The translations under genes were made by a program, and so were the position numbers. A stretch of DNA of 64,000 nucleotides from Didymodactylos carnosus (lineage: Eukaryota; Rotifera; Eurotatoria; Philodinida; Philodinidae), in contig CAJNOQ010000023.1 in assembly GCA_905250885.1 (NCBI GenBank), forward strand, positions 41,813 to 105,812, read 5' to 3'. Of this stretch, positions 47,613 through 60,731 are shown piece after piece. Numbering within the stretch: position 1 is the first letter of the stretch; each line of letters starts with the position of its first letter. The notes beneath the pieces are model-generated. The model was not told where the DNA came from, did no database searches, and was given only the letters and a program-made list of their open reading frames with translations.

Positions 47613-50600
47613 TCAATTTTTTGTTTCTGCTTTTGTTATTGCTGTTGTTCATATTGTTTTCTGTATTACATGAATGTTGTTTTTCTCTTTTGGGTGGCAC
47701 ATTATTCTTCACATATTTAAATTCTATAGAGCAGATATTACATGACTTCTTTGATAAATATGATAACCAATTTCTTTTTATTTATAAATTTTCCTTTTTT
47801 TTTTTTATACCATTGTAATCTAAAATCTGTCTCTTTCATTCTAGTAATTTTAAAAGCATAGACATAAATGCTGAACTGTGGACGCTCAAAAAAGATCTGA
47901 AAGTAGATCTTTGAATTCTCTCTAAAAGTAATATTGTTTTCGATAATTATTCTATCTATTCTTTACGTCACACTTATTGACTCAGTAAAAAAGGGATAAT
48001 GCTTTGTAAAAAAAAGTTTTTTTTTCTATCCAGGGTGAATAATTAATTGTAGTATTTTGTCTTTCGTAATCAGTGTGAACTATCATATACGTGTAATTAA
48101 TAAAATAAAATAAAAAAGGGATATGAATTCATAATTTTTTCCCAATCAATCTGATAAAAATGTTTGAAGATGAATTAGCTATAATCGGTACTAAAATGAA
48201 AAAAATATCAAAAAATTTTTGTTTAGTATATCAATATATATATTCTTTCTTTTAATTCTAACAATGCTCTTTTGCCGTTTTTCAAATTATAATACGAATT
48301 TATATTAAATTCTTGAAAATTTTTATATGACGATAATATGACGATCAAATTGAAACAAATAAATGAAGAGTTTAGTTTTAACAAAGACATTCTTCTAAGT
48401 AATCAGAAATTCATCTACAAAAAAAAATGATTGTATTCATTCTCTCTCTACTTATAAGAAATTGTTTCCATACGTGTCGTGTCGTTTCGATTGTCTTATT
48501 ATCAATAATCAAGTTTGTTGAAATAGAAAATGAGATTTATTAGCATTGTAAGTGACGAAGAAAAAAAATGAATGTTTTTTTAAGATTCGTCTGATCTTTT
48601 GGAGATGTACGCGAATATACATACACTATGGATACACTTGAAAATATACACATATATATACATATATATATATATATAAAATCACTTTTTTCATCATATT
48701 GTACAATGAGTGATGCTTAGTAACAGAATTATGGGGTGAAAAGAAGAAAAAAACAGCTTTCGCATATTTCTATGTTTGGATAATTGAGGTTAAAGAAATT
48801 TAATAAGATCATTTTTTGATAATAGTGCACTTAACAATACTTGAATAACAATTGCCTATCGTCACTCTAATTGGCTCCCTTATGATTATTATTTTTGATT
48901 TCTTTTTTTTCGATCACATAATTATTTACAACTACTCAAATGATTTTCTCGTTTTTTTCTTGTTTTTCATATTCTCTAAAGTGTAGCAAAGAAGAAACCA
49001 AATCATCGGCATGTAGTACCAATGAGAATCATAAACATTTCTCTTTTAACGTCATTCGTGGAATTTTTCTCATATTTTTTTCTGATCAAATATGTTTGAA
49101 GATAATATTAGGAATTTGTATGAAAAGTGAATTGGGATTTTCGAAATATGAGGACCGCGATTGGTGGCTGGTTTTTTTAAAAATATTCTAAATAAGAGCG
49201 CCTCATCTGAAGGAACACACTGTACGTTTCTAATTTTTTTGACTCCGATTTCGAGAGTAAGCAGACCGTACTTAACCCTTACTGTTGAAAAAAATAAACA
49301 AAAAAACACTTTCAAATTTCCGATATCTATTGTGTGCTTCGAAAATCACGACATTTTCCTGATTTTCAATTCTGTTAGACATTGTGGAGTTTGTTTGAAA
49401 ACAGAAATTTTGAACAATTTATTCCATCTCTTTTCTCATAGTGTTTTTGAATGAAAAAACATTTGAGAGCACATTAGAGTGGTTAAAATGAACCAATGAA
49501 ATTCATTTGATTCAGTTTTTTTACATATATATTGATTAAAAACATCATTATAGAGTTTACATAATACATACATTCTACAATGTTAAAGAGGATCATCTTA
49601 TTGATCATACAAGTGTATTACCATCACTCAACTGTGATTTATCAATAGATGTATTTTGAATATTTAGTATTTTAATCATATTTAACGAAACAAATAGGAA
49701 AAACCGCAGGTAGTAGTTGATTATCGAACAGTTATTATACTTAGTTCATGAACTCTATGAATTTATGAGTAAAAACGTGTGAATAAAAATGAAAGTTGAA
49801 CTAAGATCTCAAAATTAACAACGTGGTAAACTGACAAAAAAAAAAAATGATAAGACATAAAAAACATATAAACATTTCCTGTAGAGTGCATATCAACAAT
49901 CTTTGTACTAATTGTTTTAAGAAGTTGTCTGCTTTTTAATGTCTTAAATAAATCGGAAATTCACCTAAACTATTTGAGCATAATAAAATATGATTTTTCG
50001 TCTCTATCATGCATGAAAAAGAGACATGTTTGTCATGCTATAAATATATTTCTTTTTAATTCGTCTTTTTATCCATATCATTCTTAACTAACCTTTTTTC
50101 CGGTAAGAATAAAAACAAGATACATATATATTTTTTTATTTTAGAAACGGATGTACGTTGAGCCTCCGGTTACTTACACTTTAGTCTAAATTTCCTTAAA
50201 AAATTTGGCACACCATATTCTATATTAACTAAAATTATTTGATTCAAAACACTTATCTTCAAAAGAGGTGTTTGAAAATGATTTGAACAATAAAGTTTCC
50301 TGTGTATATAATGGTAATTAGTATATCAAAAATAACTAATCATCAACATATTGTTATTCGTTTGTATATAGACAGACAAAGTAGGTGGATATTTCATGGG
50401 AAGGCAATAGGAGGAGCATTAACTCACACTTTTTTCTATTGTTTAAAATTTTGTATGTGTTTACAAAGTATTTGATGCAGTTTTATTCTAACCAATAATT
50501 ATCGCCATACTACCAAGCATATTAAAACATTTGTTCGTCTACGATAGAATAAATGAAGAAGAAGAAAAAAAAAGAACTAGTTTTTGTTCGTTTATCATTG

Positions 50601-51356
50601 AGTATAGTTTAAAGTGTTAAAAAACATAAAATAACTTGGTTAATACGCACGAGATCGAAATAATTTGCTGTTGTTGCGTGATGACTTTTCTGCTTTTAGC
50701 TGTTTTAATTGTTAAATTGACTCCATTAGGTCACATTCAAGCGTTTACTAAAATTATTAAAAGTCAGGATGTTTAAACATTATAAATAACAAATTCTGAC
50801 AGTTTAATACGTCAATGGGACAAGAGAATAAAATCTATTTCATTCAGGTAACAAATATTTTTGAAAAAAAATCTCTACTTTAGAGAAAAGTCAAATATTG
50901 ATGAGATTCAAACGAGTTTCCATAATTTCAATTTGAATTCGAGACGATAAATTCATATAAAAGTTATTTATTATCTTTAAACAACAATTGACATGAAAAC
51001 AAAACCCGAAAAAATAAAGCTGTATGTCAAACTGTTTCTTAATTTAGAGAGAAAGAGAGAAAGAAAATGGAGTCATAGTAAATATAAAAAATAGATGTTA
51101 GATCAGTTTGTGGAAGAAGTTAGTTTAATGTTCGATGGAACCGATACATTTACACATCTTACAACACATCATGAGTATTACTCGACGAATATCTTTCTAA
51201 TTTATAGAAAAATCTAGCACTTCAACAATTGTATCTTTTATAACGGTAATTCCTCGACATTTTGTATATAAATGCAGATAATACTATGTACCAAAACATA
51301 TTTAGTTTATCTGTAACAGAATTTTAGTAAAAGTTTTTGAAAATGTTAAAAACTAT
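47613..51356. other. Intergenic region between the PLAT gene and the FEZF gene
   Basis: 3.7 kb of AT-rich DNA between two convergent genes, holding both 3' UTRs and an (AT)n microsatellite at 48651-48679. The open frames here are short, hydrophobic or AT-biased, and none has a domain. Confidence 0.5.
48099..48104 (+). terminator. Candidate poly(A) signal for the PLAT gene
   Basis: Overlapping AATAAA hexamers about 490 bp past the stop codon, in AT-rich DNA; weak evidence. Confidence 0.25.
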
Positions 51357-53111
51357 TTAAATCTGACATAACATACGTCCACCATATATCGTTTGTTCAA
51401 CGAGTGATGATGATGATCGACTTTCATCATGAGAACTTCCACTTGTCGATGATGATAATTTTGATGTTTTTGTCGGTGTTGTCGATGACAAATGATGAAA
51501 ATGATGATGATGATGAAACGAATGATTTAACGCTGTTAGTCCGCCAACACCTACTCCTCCGTTAACATGAACATTTCTCATATGTTTTTTGAGATCAAAA
51601 TTTCTACAAAAACCTTTTGAACATATGGAGCATGTGTACGGTTTAATATCACTGTGTGTATACATATGAAATTTTAAATTGTATATTTGATGAAATGCTT
51701 TGTGACAAATTGAACATTTATATTGTTTTATGGTTGAATGAGTCAATTTATGATTTTTATAGTTGCCTTTTTGATGAAAACCTTTGCCACAATATTCACA
51801 TACCCATGGTTTAAAATTTTGATGTATTCTCATATGAGTATTTAATGTTGATGAACGATTAAATGCTTTTCCACAAATACGACAGGCATGAGGTTTCTCC
51901 GATGTATGAATTATTTTATGACGACATAACGTGGATGCTTGACGAAAACCTTTACCACAAACCTGAAATATGGAAACAAGCAAATAAGACTATATTTAAC
52001 AATTGAATCTCTAATTTACCTTGCAGATGAATGGTCGAACACCAGTATGAACAGGCATATGTCGTGTTAAATTATAATGAGCACTGAATACCTACAAGAA
52101 AACAAAAAACAATTTATTAATAAAATCTTTTATTGATCTCACAATAGAAAATTATTCTGATCTTGAATTGGAGAAAACTGTTATAAATCTTTATGTTAGT
52201 TCAATAAATTGTACATTGTGATAAACTACCGTAGCTAAAAGGAAAACCTATTTCAATATTTCTCTTACCTTTCCACATTGTGTACATGGATACGTTTTTA
52301 GTTTATCATTTTCTTCACTATTTTCGACAAAACAATCTTTTTCCACCAAATGATCTTCCTCTCCATCACTTTCAATTTCAATTGGTTGATCACTAATGTC
52401 ATCTTCATAATCCGTTGTCTCTTCTTCGTCTTCTTCTTCTCCGTATTTCATATTATCTGATTTGTCTGAACTTGATCTATTTGCAACAGACTCTGTACTA
52501 GTTGTTGTTGTACATGGTGATATTTGACCATTCAATCCTGTTGCTGTTGTTATTGCCGTATAAATGTTTTGTTGATTAATATTTGTTTTTTCAGAAGAGA
52601 TAATTTGTGGTACACGTTGTTGAATTGATTCCCAATATTGATTCATTTTGCTGATAAAATTCGCAGATGAATATGCTGGATTTAATGACATTGTTAATTG
52701 TTCATGAAGATTCGATAATATGGAAGGATTTACATGCCAACATGGATGTTTTGACGAATTTTTATCTACGGCTGTATTCAAAAATGGAAATAAGGGAGAT
52801 GCAATGAAAATATTGTTATTTGGTAGTGGTTGTTGTTGCAAAGTTTGTGGTAATGGAGGTGCTACACGTGTACGATGAATTTCGTGACTTATGCGAAGTG
52901 TAGCAGCTGATGTACCTGTCGTTGTAGTAGCAGCGGTGATGACAGAACTGGACGACTGAGGAACATCAATAGATCGTTTTAAATGACGTGAAGTAGTAGT
53001 AGTAGTTGTTGGTGTGTGTTTTGTTGCATGCAATATTTTATCGGTGTCGGAACCGATTAAACTTTTGATGGAAAATTTTAAATCCGATTTTGGATTTCTT
53101 GCTTTTGACAT
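51357..53111 (-). CDS. fezf: FEZF-type C2H2 zinc-finger transcription repressor
   Basis: FEZF (forebrain embryonic zinc finger) proteins are DNA-binding repressors in neural patterning. Minus-strand exons 52269-53111, 52020-52091 and 51357-51962 give 506 residues, with an in-frame TAG upstream of the start. Residues near 10-20 contain KFSIKSLIG, an Eh1 Groucho-binding motif as in vertebrate FEZF. A Ser/Thr/Gln-rich middle and an acidic stretch ([13 protein letters not shown]) follow. Six C2H2 fingers start near residue 274. They include [78 protein letters not shown] and [15 protein letters not shown], nearly identical in order and sequence to vertebrate FEZF1/2. Finger 1 is split between exons 1 and 2. 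The tail is Gly/His/Ser-rich with a HHHHHFHH run. FEZF1 and FEZF2 cannot be distinguished here. Confidence 0.94.
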
Positions 53112-54337
53112 GATGCTCTATTTTATTCACAACAATTATCTAAATAAATAACATTTTCCTATAAAGGTACGAACAAAAAGATAGAAAAAAAAAATTGAAA
53201 AATTACTGAAAGATAGTTCTAATTATGACGTCTAATATTACCTCCAACATCTATTTCAGAGATTATTCGTGTTTATCGTTATTAGCAGGATATTGGTGGA
53301 ATAGTGGATATGTTAAGCATGAACGAATAGTAAAACTAGCTCTCTATAACCTACTTTAAAATGAACAAGAATTACACCACAGAACGTAGAGTGCGTGTGT
53401 TGTTTGACTCAAATTGTCTTGGACAACTAAACTACTATTTCTAGTCTAATACGATAATTACCTGGAGTCTTTTATAAAATAAAGGCTGTCTTATACAATA
53501 AAAAAAAGAGACATATTATCAAAAAAAATTCTTTTCTTTGCTTGTCTTAGTGCTCTTTTTATTTTTAGAAGAAAGAAAAAAATTCTATTAGAGAAGTAAA
53601 AACCGCCTGTTAAGTGCTCCCTTGAATGCTAAATATACATATGTAAATATATAATATTCTTCTTTTCTTCAACAGACATTGTCTTTTTTTTTTTAAATCT
53701 CATCAAAAAAGATTGGATCTATCTACCTACGTTTTTTACTAAATTGTGTAATTATGATTGTATTTAGTTGATGATTTATTATTGTTTTTAATGAGATATA
53801 TATGTTTCTGACATCATTTGAATTGTTCGTTTTTCCGCATGGAAAACAAGCAAGAAAAAAAGGACAAATCGAAATGAGAGAAGAACACAAAAAAAGAAAA
53901 GTGACGTATTAAGCTAAAAAAGAAATACATTGTATGTTTCTATCTGAAACGAATAAATCGACAAATAAAAAAAGAAATATATTTTCGTCACGACCAACAG
54001 GTTTAACTTTCCGAAATACGATGGGAACAGAAACCAATAGGAACATAACAGAATAGATTCATGTATTAGTCAGAAAAAAATTCAATAAGTCTTTGAATTG
54101 ATATAATTGAAACTGTATATATAGAAAAAAGTCATGGTGTTGCTAGTGGAGTACGTGTGAAGTAAATAACATTTAACAATCAGAATAAATGTTTTCTCTT
54201 TGACAAGGCCTCGAGTATTTGTTACACATATATTTCTATATTGCAGATTTGAGGTGAATGAAAACAAGAACGGATAAAAGAAATAGAATAGATTTTTATT
54301 TAAGTACAGTATACGCCTCAATGGACTAAAGAACAAT
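53112..54337. other. Upstream region of the FEZF gene
   Basis: AT-rich DNA that should hold the 5' UTR and promoter of the FEZF gene. No element could be recognised and no coding sequence is supported. Confidence 0.4.
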
Positions 54338-54346
54338 GTCGGTTAG

Positions 54347-55332
54347 GCTACTTCCTAAATGCGACTGAAATTTAAGCCAATTAGTATAAAAGGAGTCACA
54401 AATTGGAATAAAAAAAGTTACATTGATCTCATTTTTATTGTGTTTCTAAAAAAGCGATCACTTTTTAATTAACTGGTAATCAACAATCATAATTTGAAAT
54501 ATAGATATATATATAAATTGGTCGCTTTCTAGAAGTAAAATAGAGTACAATAAAAGTAGAAACATATATAATAAGAATTGATGATTATATATTTATTGAT
54601 AACACAGCCATATTAATAAAGAATTTAGTCTTCGTCACTACTATCTCTGGCATCTTTTATAACGTCTATATACCGACGAGAAAGAGATTTAAAAAATTGC
54701 TTTTTCACCTTTTTGAGTTTTTGACCAAGTGAAGTTTGTATTCATAGTTTTAAATAAAGTATGACTGTCGTCTCCATGTTTCTATATTTATACTATCGAT
54801 AAGACAGAACTTATGATCAAATTTCGACTAACCATGCTATAAAATATTCTTTTGCACGAAATAATCATTAGAATATGTTTTACTGATAATAAAATCAAAA
54901 TTAATCCTTTTTTCTCTGGGAGCTGGTTCTTATTCTGACGCTCGTCCGTAAAGATAGACATTAGATTTTTAGTATAATTGAGTATTATCCATAAATATGG
55001 TTATGTCCCTAAAAAGATACTTTTTTTGCAACCTCACACTCAGTTTTTAATGTCCTGTCCGATGTTGTTTGATTTTACAAACGACTTTGTATCCCTTCGA
55101 GAAGCTTCGATAAATATATAGTGATGTTTCTACTTCTATTGTACTCTATTTTACTTCTTGAAGCGACCAATTTATATATATCTACAATTACGATTGTTGA
55201 TTACCAGTTAATTAAAAAGTGATCACTTTTTGAAACCGCAGTAAAACTGAGACCAATGTAACTTTCCTCGTTCCAATTTGCGACGCCTTTTATACTAATT
55301 GGCTTAAATTTGGTCGCATTTAGAAAGCTATG
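54347..55332. mobile_element. Mutator-like element with long inverted repeats
   Basis: The left arm (54347 to about 54577) and right arm (about 55110-55332) are reverse complements over some 225 bp with few mismatches. Shared segments include CTAAATGCGAC, AATTTAAGCCAATTAGTATA, TTTTTAATTAACTGGTAATC and AAGTAAAATAGAGTACAATA. The element is flanked by the direct repeat GTCGGTTAG (54338-54346 and 55333-55341). Long terminal repeats with a 9-bp duplication fit MULE-type elements. On the minus strand at about 54625-54740 an open piece ends QFFKSLSRRYIDVIKDARDS followed by SDED and stop, perhaps the last remnant of an encoded protein. The outermost 4 bp of the arms do not match. Confidence 0.75.
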
Positions 55333-56076
55333 GTCGGTTAGTGCTCAATGCCCTGTTCAGATTACTAAAATTTTCAGAGACGATTGTCTTACTCTAGTCA
55401 AGAACTATCTCAAAGTTGCTCCAGCTTCATTGAGATAAGCAAACTATACTATAATCATGATATGCATGTAAAACCAAACAAAAATTTTCGTTTCAATGCC
55501 TAACTGTTTTTTAATCAGACCACTTCAGGTCATGAAATGTCTAGTAAACTACAATTTCTGGGTCACTTGATATCGGTTTGAGTTTCGAAAACGTTTTGGA
55601 CACCGATCAGCTAAACTATATCAGAATGCTTTTTGGGATAAATCTTATTTATTCAATAGAAAAAAAATTTCACTACAAATGCACTTTCGTTCATAATTCA
55701 AGTCGTCGGTGAGATGAGTGAAAAGTCGTACGAAACACAATTTTGACTTCAAAAATATGATTGAACGTGGTTGAAGCCATATGATGTAGTTGGAAGGACC
55801 AGATCCAAACAATAGTTCTTTTAAATTTCTTTTATAGTAGACCTTTTTTCTTCAAATTGGGACGCATTCAAATGTGGAACGTATCGAATCATTATTGGTT
55901 ATTTCGACTTTTTTCCTTCGCTTAGCTCATATTCTCCACCTAACAGCATGATTCACTAGGCATTCGAATAACTATCTACTACTATCAAATCGATCAAATA
56001 TAGAGTCATTACCTCATGTCTGTCGAAAAAGACTTATTTGCCTCAGGCTGAATGGCTAAAGTTTATCACTGATATA

Positions 56077-56137
56077 TTTTCAATGGTCCCAAATAGATAT
56101 CAAACACTGTTTGATATCTATTTGGCACCATTGAAAA
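56077..56137. repeat. Near-perfect 30-bp palindrome with 1-nt loop
   Basis: 56077-56106 and 56108-56137 are reverse complements with one mismatch, around a single C. The arms run from TTTTCAATGG to AAATAGATATCAAACA. No coding potential. It could extrude as a cruciform or be a foldback remnant. Confidence 0.8.
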
Positions 56138-57184
56138 TCTATTTGAAATAGAAATGAAAAAGTGGTATTACGGACACAATATATCAAGTGTAACGAATCT
56201 TGTTTTAGTAGTTGTGCTTTCTTTAGCATCAGTTTACGTATTATAATCGAGCATTTTTGTGATAAAAATTTTCAAAAATTCGTAGTCGTTGTTGTTATCG
56301 CTCCTAAAATAGGTTAATGGTTTGATGGTCCGTCCTCGAAAATGTATATTGAATTATAACTAACGAATTATTTGTTTGAGTTATTGATAAATCCTTTCGA
56401 TTCACCTAACTATTTTTTTGACAATCAACTGTTTTTAAAAGGTAAAGTAAGTGAATATATGTGGCAAGATGTAACTATCACCTCTTGACCCTGCCCGAGA
56501 ATAACGATTCACAGAGGTGCATATAATCTAAGATGACACCAGCTAATCGAACCATTAAATTAAATACAGATGACTCATGATTGACTCTCATTTATAAACA
56601 GTACAGATTCATAATATAGAGCCGTAAATAATAGTCGAATATAGGAGGAAGGATAAAACAGGATTTCTGTCCTTGCCAATGCGAAATCCATAAAAGAAAG
56701 TTGTCTGAAGTCAAATGAAAAAACAAGAAGAATTTTTTCAATTTTTTGGAGAATGTACATCCTCTTCCATTATTTACGACCCTGTTGATATACTTTCAAA
56801 CTTTAATGGAGCGTGTTTGACATTTCTAGCTCACTAGAACACGGAATATGTTCAAACAATTCATTATATCCGCATGATTGTAAAAGACTTTGAATGTCGA
56901 GTAAAAAGCATTTGATATCTATAAAAGATGCGGTGTCGTGCTCTTTTTTTCCATATAAAGTCATAAGACAATATTCAGTTCTTTACTAACGGGATTACTA
57001 TTGCTTTTTATTCATTTGCTTAGTTGAGTCATATACAATATTAAAACTTTTAAATGATGGATGTTGTAATAATGTATAATAATTAGTTTTCTCTCTGAAC
57101 TGTACATTTTTATCATACTCGTTGAGTGTATGTCTTGTATCGTGAATACTTCAACATTTTTTTGAGTTAATCATTAGAGAGAAG

Positions 57185-57212
<28 letters not shown>
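57185..57212. repeat. GA microsatellite
   Basis: A nearly pure (GA)n run, polypurine on the plus strand, in gene-free DNA. Confidence 0.9.
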
Positions 57213-57216
<4 letters not shown>

Positions 57217-59039
57217 AGGAAAAACACAATACATACTCACAGGAGGTGTTTATTCATCATCAGACACCATAGGTAGTTTTGAAATTACAGAATATGTATG
57301 TACACTTATGAACAGTTCAAGGTTGTTGTTTTTCGTCGTTTTTTTGTGGATGGGAGTGATTTGTGCATCTTTTTCAGCAAATTTTGTTTTCAGTATAATC
57401 TATAATATTAACAATTAAGCAAACAAACAAGCATAATGATAATAATCATTATGGTGTTGACAAATTCCATAGAAGATTAATACACATGTCCAATGATATT
57501 TTAATAACTTGAAATTTGTACACAACTAGATCAAATTTTTTCAACACTTTGACAATTGACAGATTATAACAGAAACATTTCTGATTGTCTGCCATGATAG
57601 AATACATGATCTATATGGACAGAATGAACATTTTGAGAACATTGTTTTATTTTAAATTTAATTAGACACAACTGTTTTGGGAAGAAAAATTATGATGATT
57701 GTATTTTTTGAAAGTAGAAGGAAAAGTAAAAATAGAAGTTTTGATCTACGAGCAATCACTCTACCGAGTTTTCTGTTAATTCATTCTCATAAGCTCATTC
57801 TCTATGACCTACGAGTGGCATGTCCTGTTTGTGTAACATGGTGGAAAAAAAACAACAAACCATTTTCAAGTGTGTGAACGAACACTTATAGATGTCAAAT
57901 ATCAATTAACAAACTATAACACATTTTACTATCTCGTTAAAAAATATTTCTTCTCTCGGATGGATATGACGATCGTTCTATAGTTTGTTTGATGTGTTCG
58001 ATAAGTGTCATCTTATTCAATTTTGTGTTTCATTCTGAAAACATCTTGTGTCATTGGTTAACCATTGATTTTTTTCTTCTCTATAACTAACTTTATTTCA
58101 TTCAACATATAAACGACAGCAATCTAATTTGTGATGATTACAAGAATATTTAGTCAAGTTTTTCCTACAAAGACAACAAAAAAAAAAGTATTTCTTTCTT
58201 TTCTTCTTTTTTTCTCTTAAGTGCAGAGAACAAATTACAAGTGTGTATATATTTAATCTTTAAACCTATGATCGCTTTCCAACTGCCAACATAGATCACC
58301 TTGTCTTATCAGTTCTCTGTCGTCGGTATTCTCAAACACAAGAAACACAAAGGAATAATTTCACTTGATCTGGCAGCTGTTAAATTCAGCCTATCAATAC
58401 AAACGCGTTTCTTCAATGCCGGCATATCATATTCTTTTCTACAGCCGAAAACATAGATACTTTATAAGGCAAAAAAAAAATGTCCAAAAGTGGATTCACA
58501 CTGCTATGGTTATCGCGGACAAATTTTAGCAGATATTTTTTTCTTTAAAGTGTAATCAGAAGCGTAATCAAACAATAGCAGCGATAATCTTCGGTGACAG
58601 AGCACACGAACTGAAAAACTAGAATCAGAGTAAACTGGAATATTCAGACTTCAGAAAAGTTTAAATTAAATCTTTGGTTATTTTATGTGAAGGCGTTAAT
58701 AGTAAGTTGATGAATACTTGATAGCCAAATGTATAAGTCGTTTTGTTACGAATCTATTATAGTGTTGTATCTTATTTATGATGTAGGTTACATTCTACAA
58801 CACACCATCATATCTAAATTACATTATATTTTAGAAATGATATCGTCCGAAGACTGCTCGCTCAAACAAGGAATCGATCATAGGAACCAGGACGGTGAAA
58901 TTTTTGTCTATTAAATGCCTATTAGCAGCCCACAAAATGGATCTTAAACGATCTTTTTTAGCTAGTTAACATCGTTTTTTGAACATTTTTCGGCATTACA
59001 ACTGGGAACGTATTAATGCTTAAAGTGACATTTTATAAA

Positions 59040-59640
59040 AGCTAAGAAACAGGCTGAAAACAAGCATTTAACAGTGACTGTTTAAGGGCCATTTTTTCGT
59101 AATTATTGGCTGTTTATGGTTAGGATCCGACTGTTGATTATGAGTAATTTCTTTTTAACCATTACCATGAAATAAATAACTTTTCAAATGTTTGAATATT
59201 TTCGGTTGACTAAGTGTGATTGGTACCATCACGGGCACTATACATAGAACCAGTAGCTATTTCTTCAACACAGTTTCGATGATTTATGTAGTCGAGGAAG
59301 AACAAAACTCTACGTTTTCTATGAGAAACAACGTGAGGTATATAGTATCGAGATCAGCAAAACAAAAGGATGAATTAAACGGTAAATGTTAAATGTTGGT
59401 TTGTTTATCTAACAGTCATAAAACGGACACTAAAATACCATTTAATGATTTTTCAAATCTAAGCCTTACTAGCACACACGTAATTGCTTGTTTTTAGACG
59501 ACCATTAAAGATGAAGAACAATAAATGGTGCCTGTTAACTGATCATTTTTTTGCAATTAAAAGCCTGTTGAAACCCTGTTGTTAGCCATTTCGTTAACAG
59601 GCCATTTATGTCCTATTAAATGTCAGTTGTTTTTGATCTG
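59040..59640. repeat. GTTAACAGGCC-word repeat
   Basis: Recurring variants on both strands: AAACAGGCTGAAAAC, CATTTAACAGTGAC, ATAAATGGTGCCTGTTAAC, GTTAACAGGCCATTTATG and CCTATTAAATGTCAG. Two of them, at about 59521-59539 and 59594-59611, form an inverted pair. Similar words occur at 3460-3500 and 3997-4140. No ORF; boundaries are not defined. Confidence 0.45.
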
Positions 59641-60384
59641 GGAATAAAAAGAGAACAAGGAAGACAAATAATTGGAAACAGATTTTGTAATATTCTCAAA
59701 AAGTTTCCGTGAGTATTATTATATGTGATCCCGGTAAAAATCTAGGCTCTGTATAATAACTGTGTATGATGCTTTGCGAAGATGTATTTTGAGCAAATTT
59801 TTAAAATTAAAAGATTATAAAATAATAACTCAATTTTTGCCATGTATTAGAGACATCTAGGTATCGTTCAATAGGTGTCGTCACATTTCAGCTAACTATT
59901 TTCAATTACAACGTTTTGGACTACATTCTAACACCTTTCACGCCCAAAAAACCATAGTCAAAAACGTGCCAGCGGCTTACACACAATCTGATTGAGATTG
60001 TCTTAATAATCGTCTTTTCATTTTTTTTCTGTTCAATTAGCCAAAAGTTTCCTTCTTCATAAAATAATTTGAAAGCGTTTAACAATCATGTTAATTGCTT
60101 CAAATCATATTATGGGTTGTTAAACCGTACATTTATTGAGCATTGATTTTATTAGTAACGATGTACCATGGCAGAAATTTATCGATGATTTTATTCTTTT
60201 TAAAAGGTTTTTGTCCATCGATTATTAATGAGTAAGTTTTTTCTTTCTATACACCGGCTATTTAACAAATGATTTCCCTTCAATTCACCAGGAACTTCTG
60301 AAAATCAGCAATATTCACATAAGAATACTAAACTATTTAGAACATATAGCAATACAATAAATTTATCATAAATTAATTCGAACA

Positions 60385-60583
60385 TTAGGATGTCGATGTC
60401 TCTTCGATTCCTTTTATGAACACTTGAGGTACAAAAACGTAAAGAAACGCATCATACAATTTCATGCCAAAATATCTTTTGTCCAAATGGAGATATGCCT
60501 TTTGATTAATGATTGTATAATTAACACGGATTGATGTCGATTTCATCGATAATGCATTTCGTATAATAATACGACGACTAGAG
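60385..60583 (-). other. Possible 3' UTR exon or small coding exon
   Basis: A good minus-strand acceptor (TTATTTTTTAG) precedes an open frame of about 66 codons, with IRVNYTIINQKAYLHLDKRY, ending at 60385. The matching donor, GTAAGT, lies 8 nt after the stop of the membrane-protein gene just upstream. Splicing would therefore make this a 3' UTR exon of that gene, unless a different frame is used. The protein-like composition is not backed by any domain. Confidence 0.3.
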
Positions 60584-60731
60584 CTAAAAAATAACGTCAC
60601 ATACATTATCAAAAAAAATGATTTGGTACAAATTATCATAAAACGTACAACGAACGTAGTACTATAATAAACGGACTAGAGCTCATTTTTGTTTTTAGGA
60701 CAAGTTAGGAATTTTGACACTTACTCGCTGT

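Larger units (their letters stand above)
55342..60384. other. Gene-free region
   Basis: Five kilobases without a supported gene. It contains the palindrome at 56077-56137, the GA microsatellite and the GTTAAC-word repeat at 59040-59640; the rest is unremarkable AT-rich DNA. Confidence 0.45.

Noticed and set aside
48651-48679. (AT)n run considered as an origin or regulatory element
   Set aside because: Simple AT microsatellite; nothing else supports a function.
57677-57877. Plus-strand frame of 66 codons
   Set aside because: No splice partners, domain or conserved-looking segment; length expected by chance.
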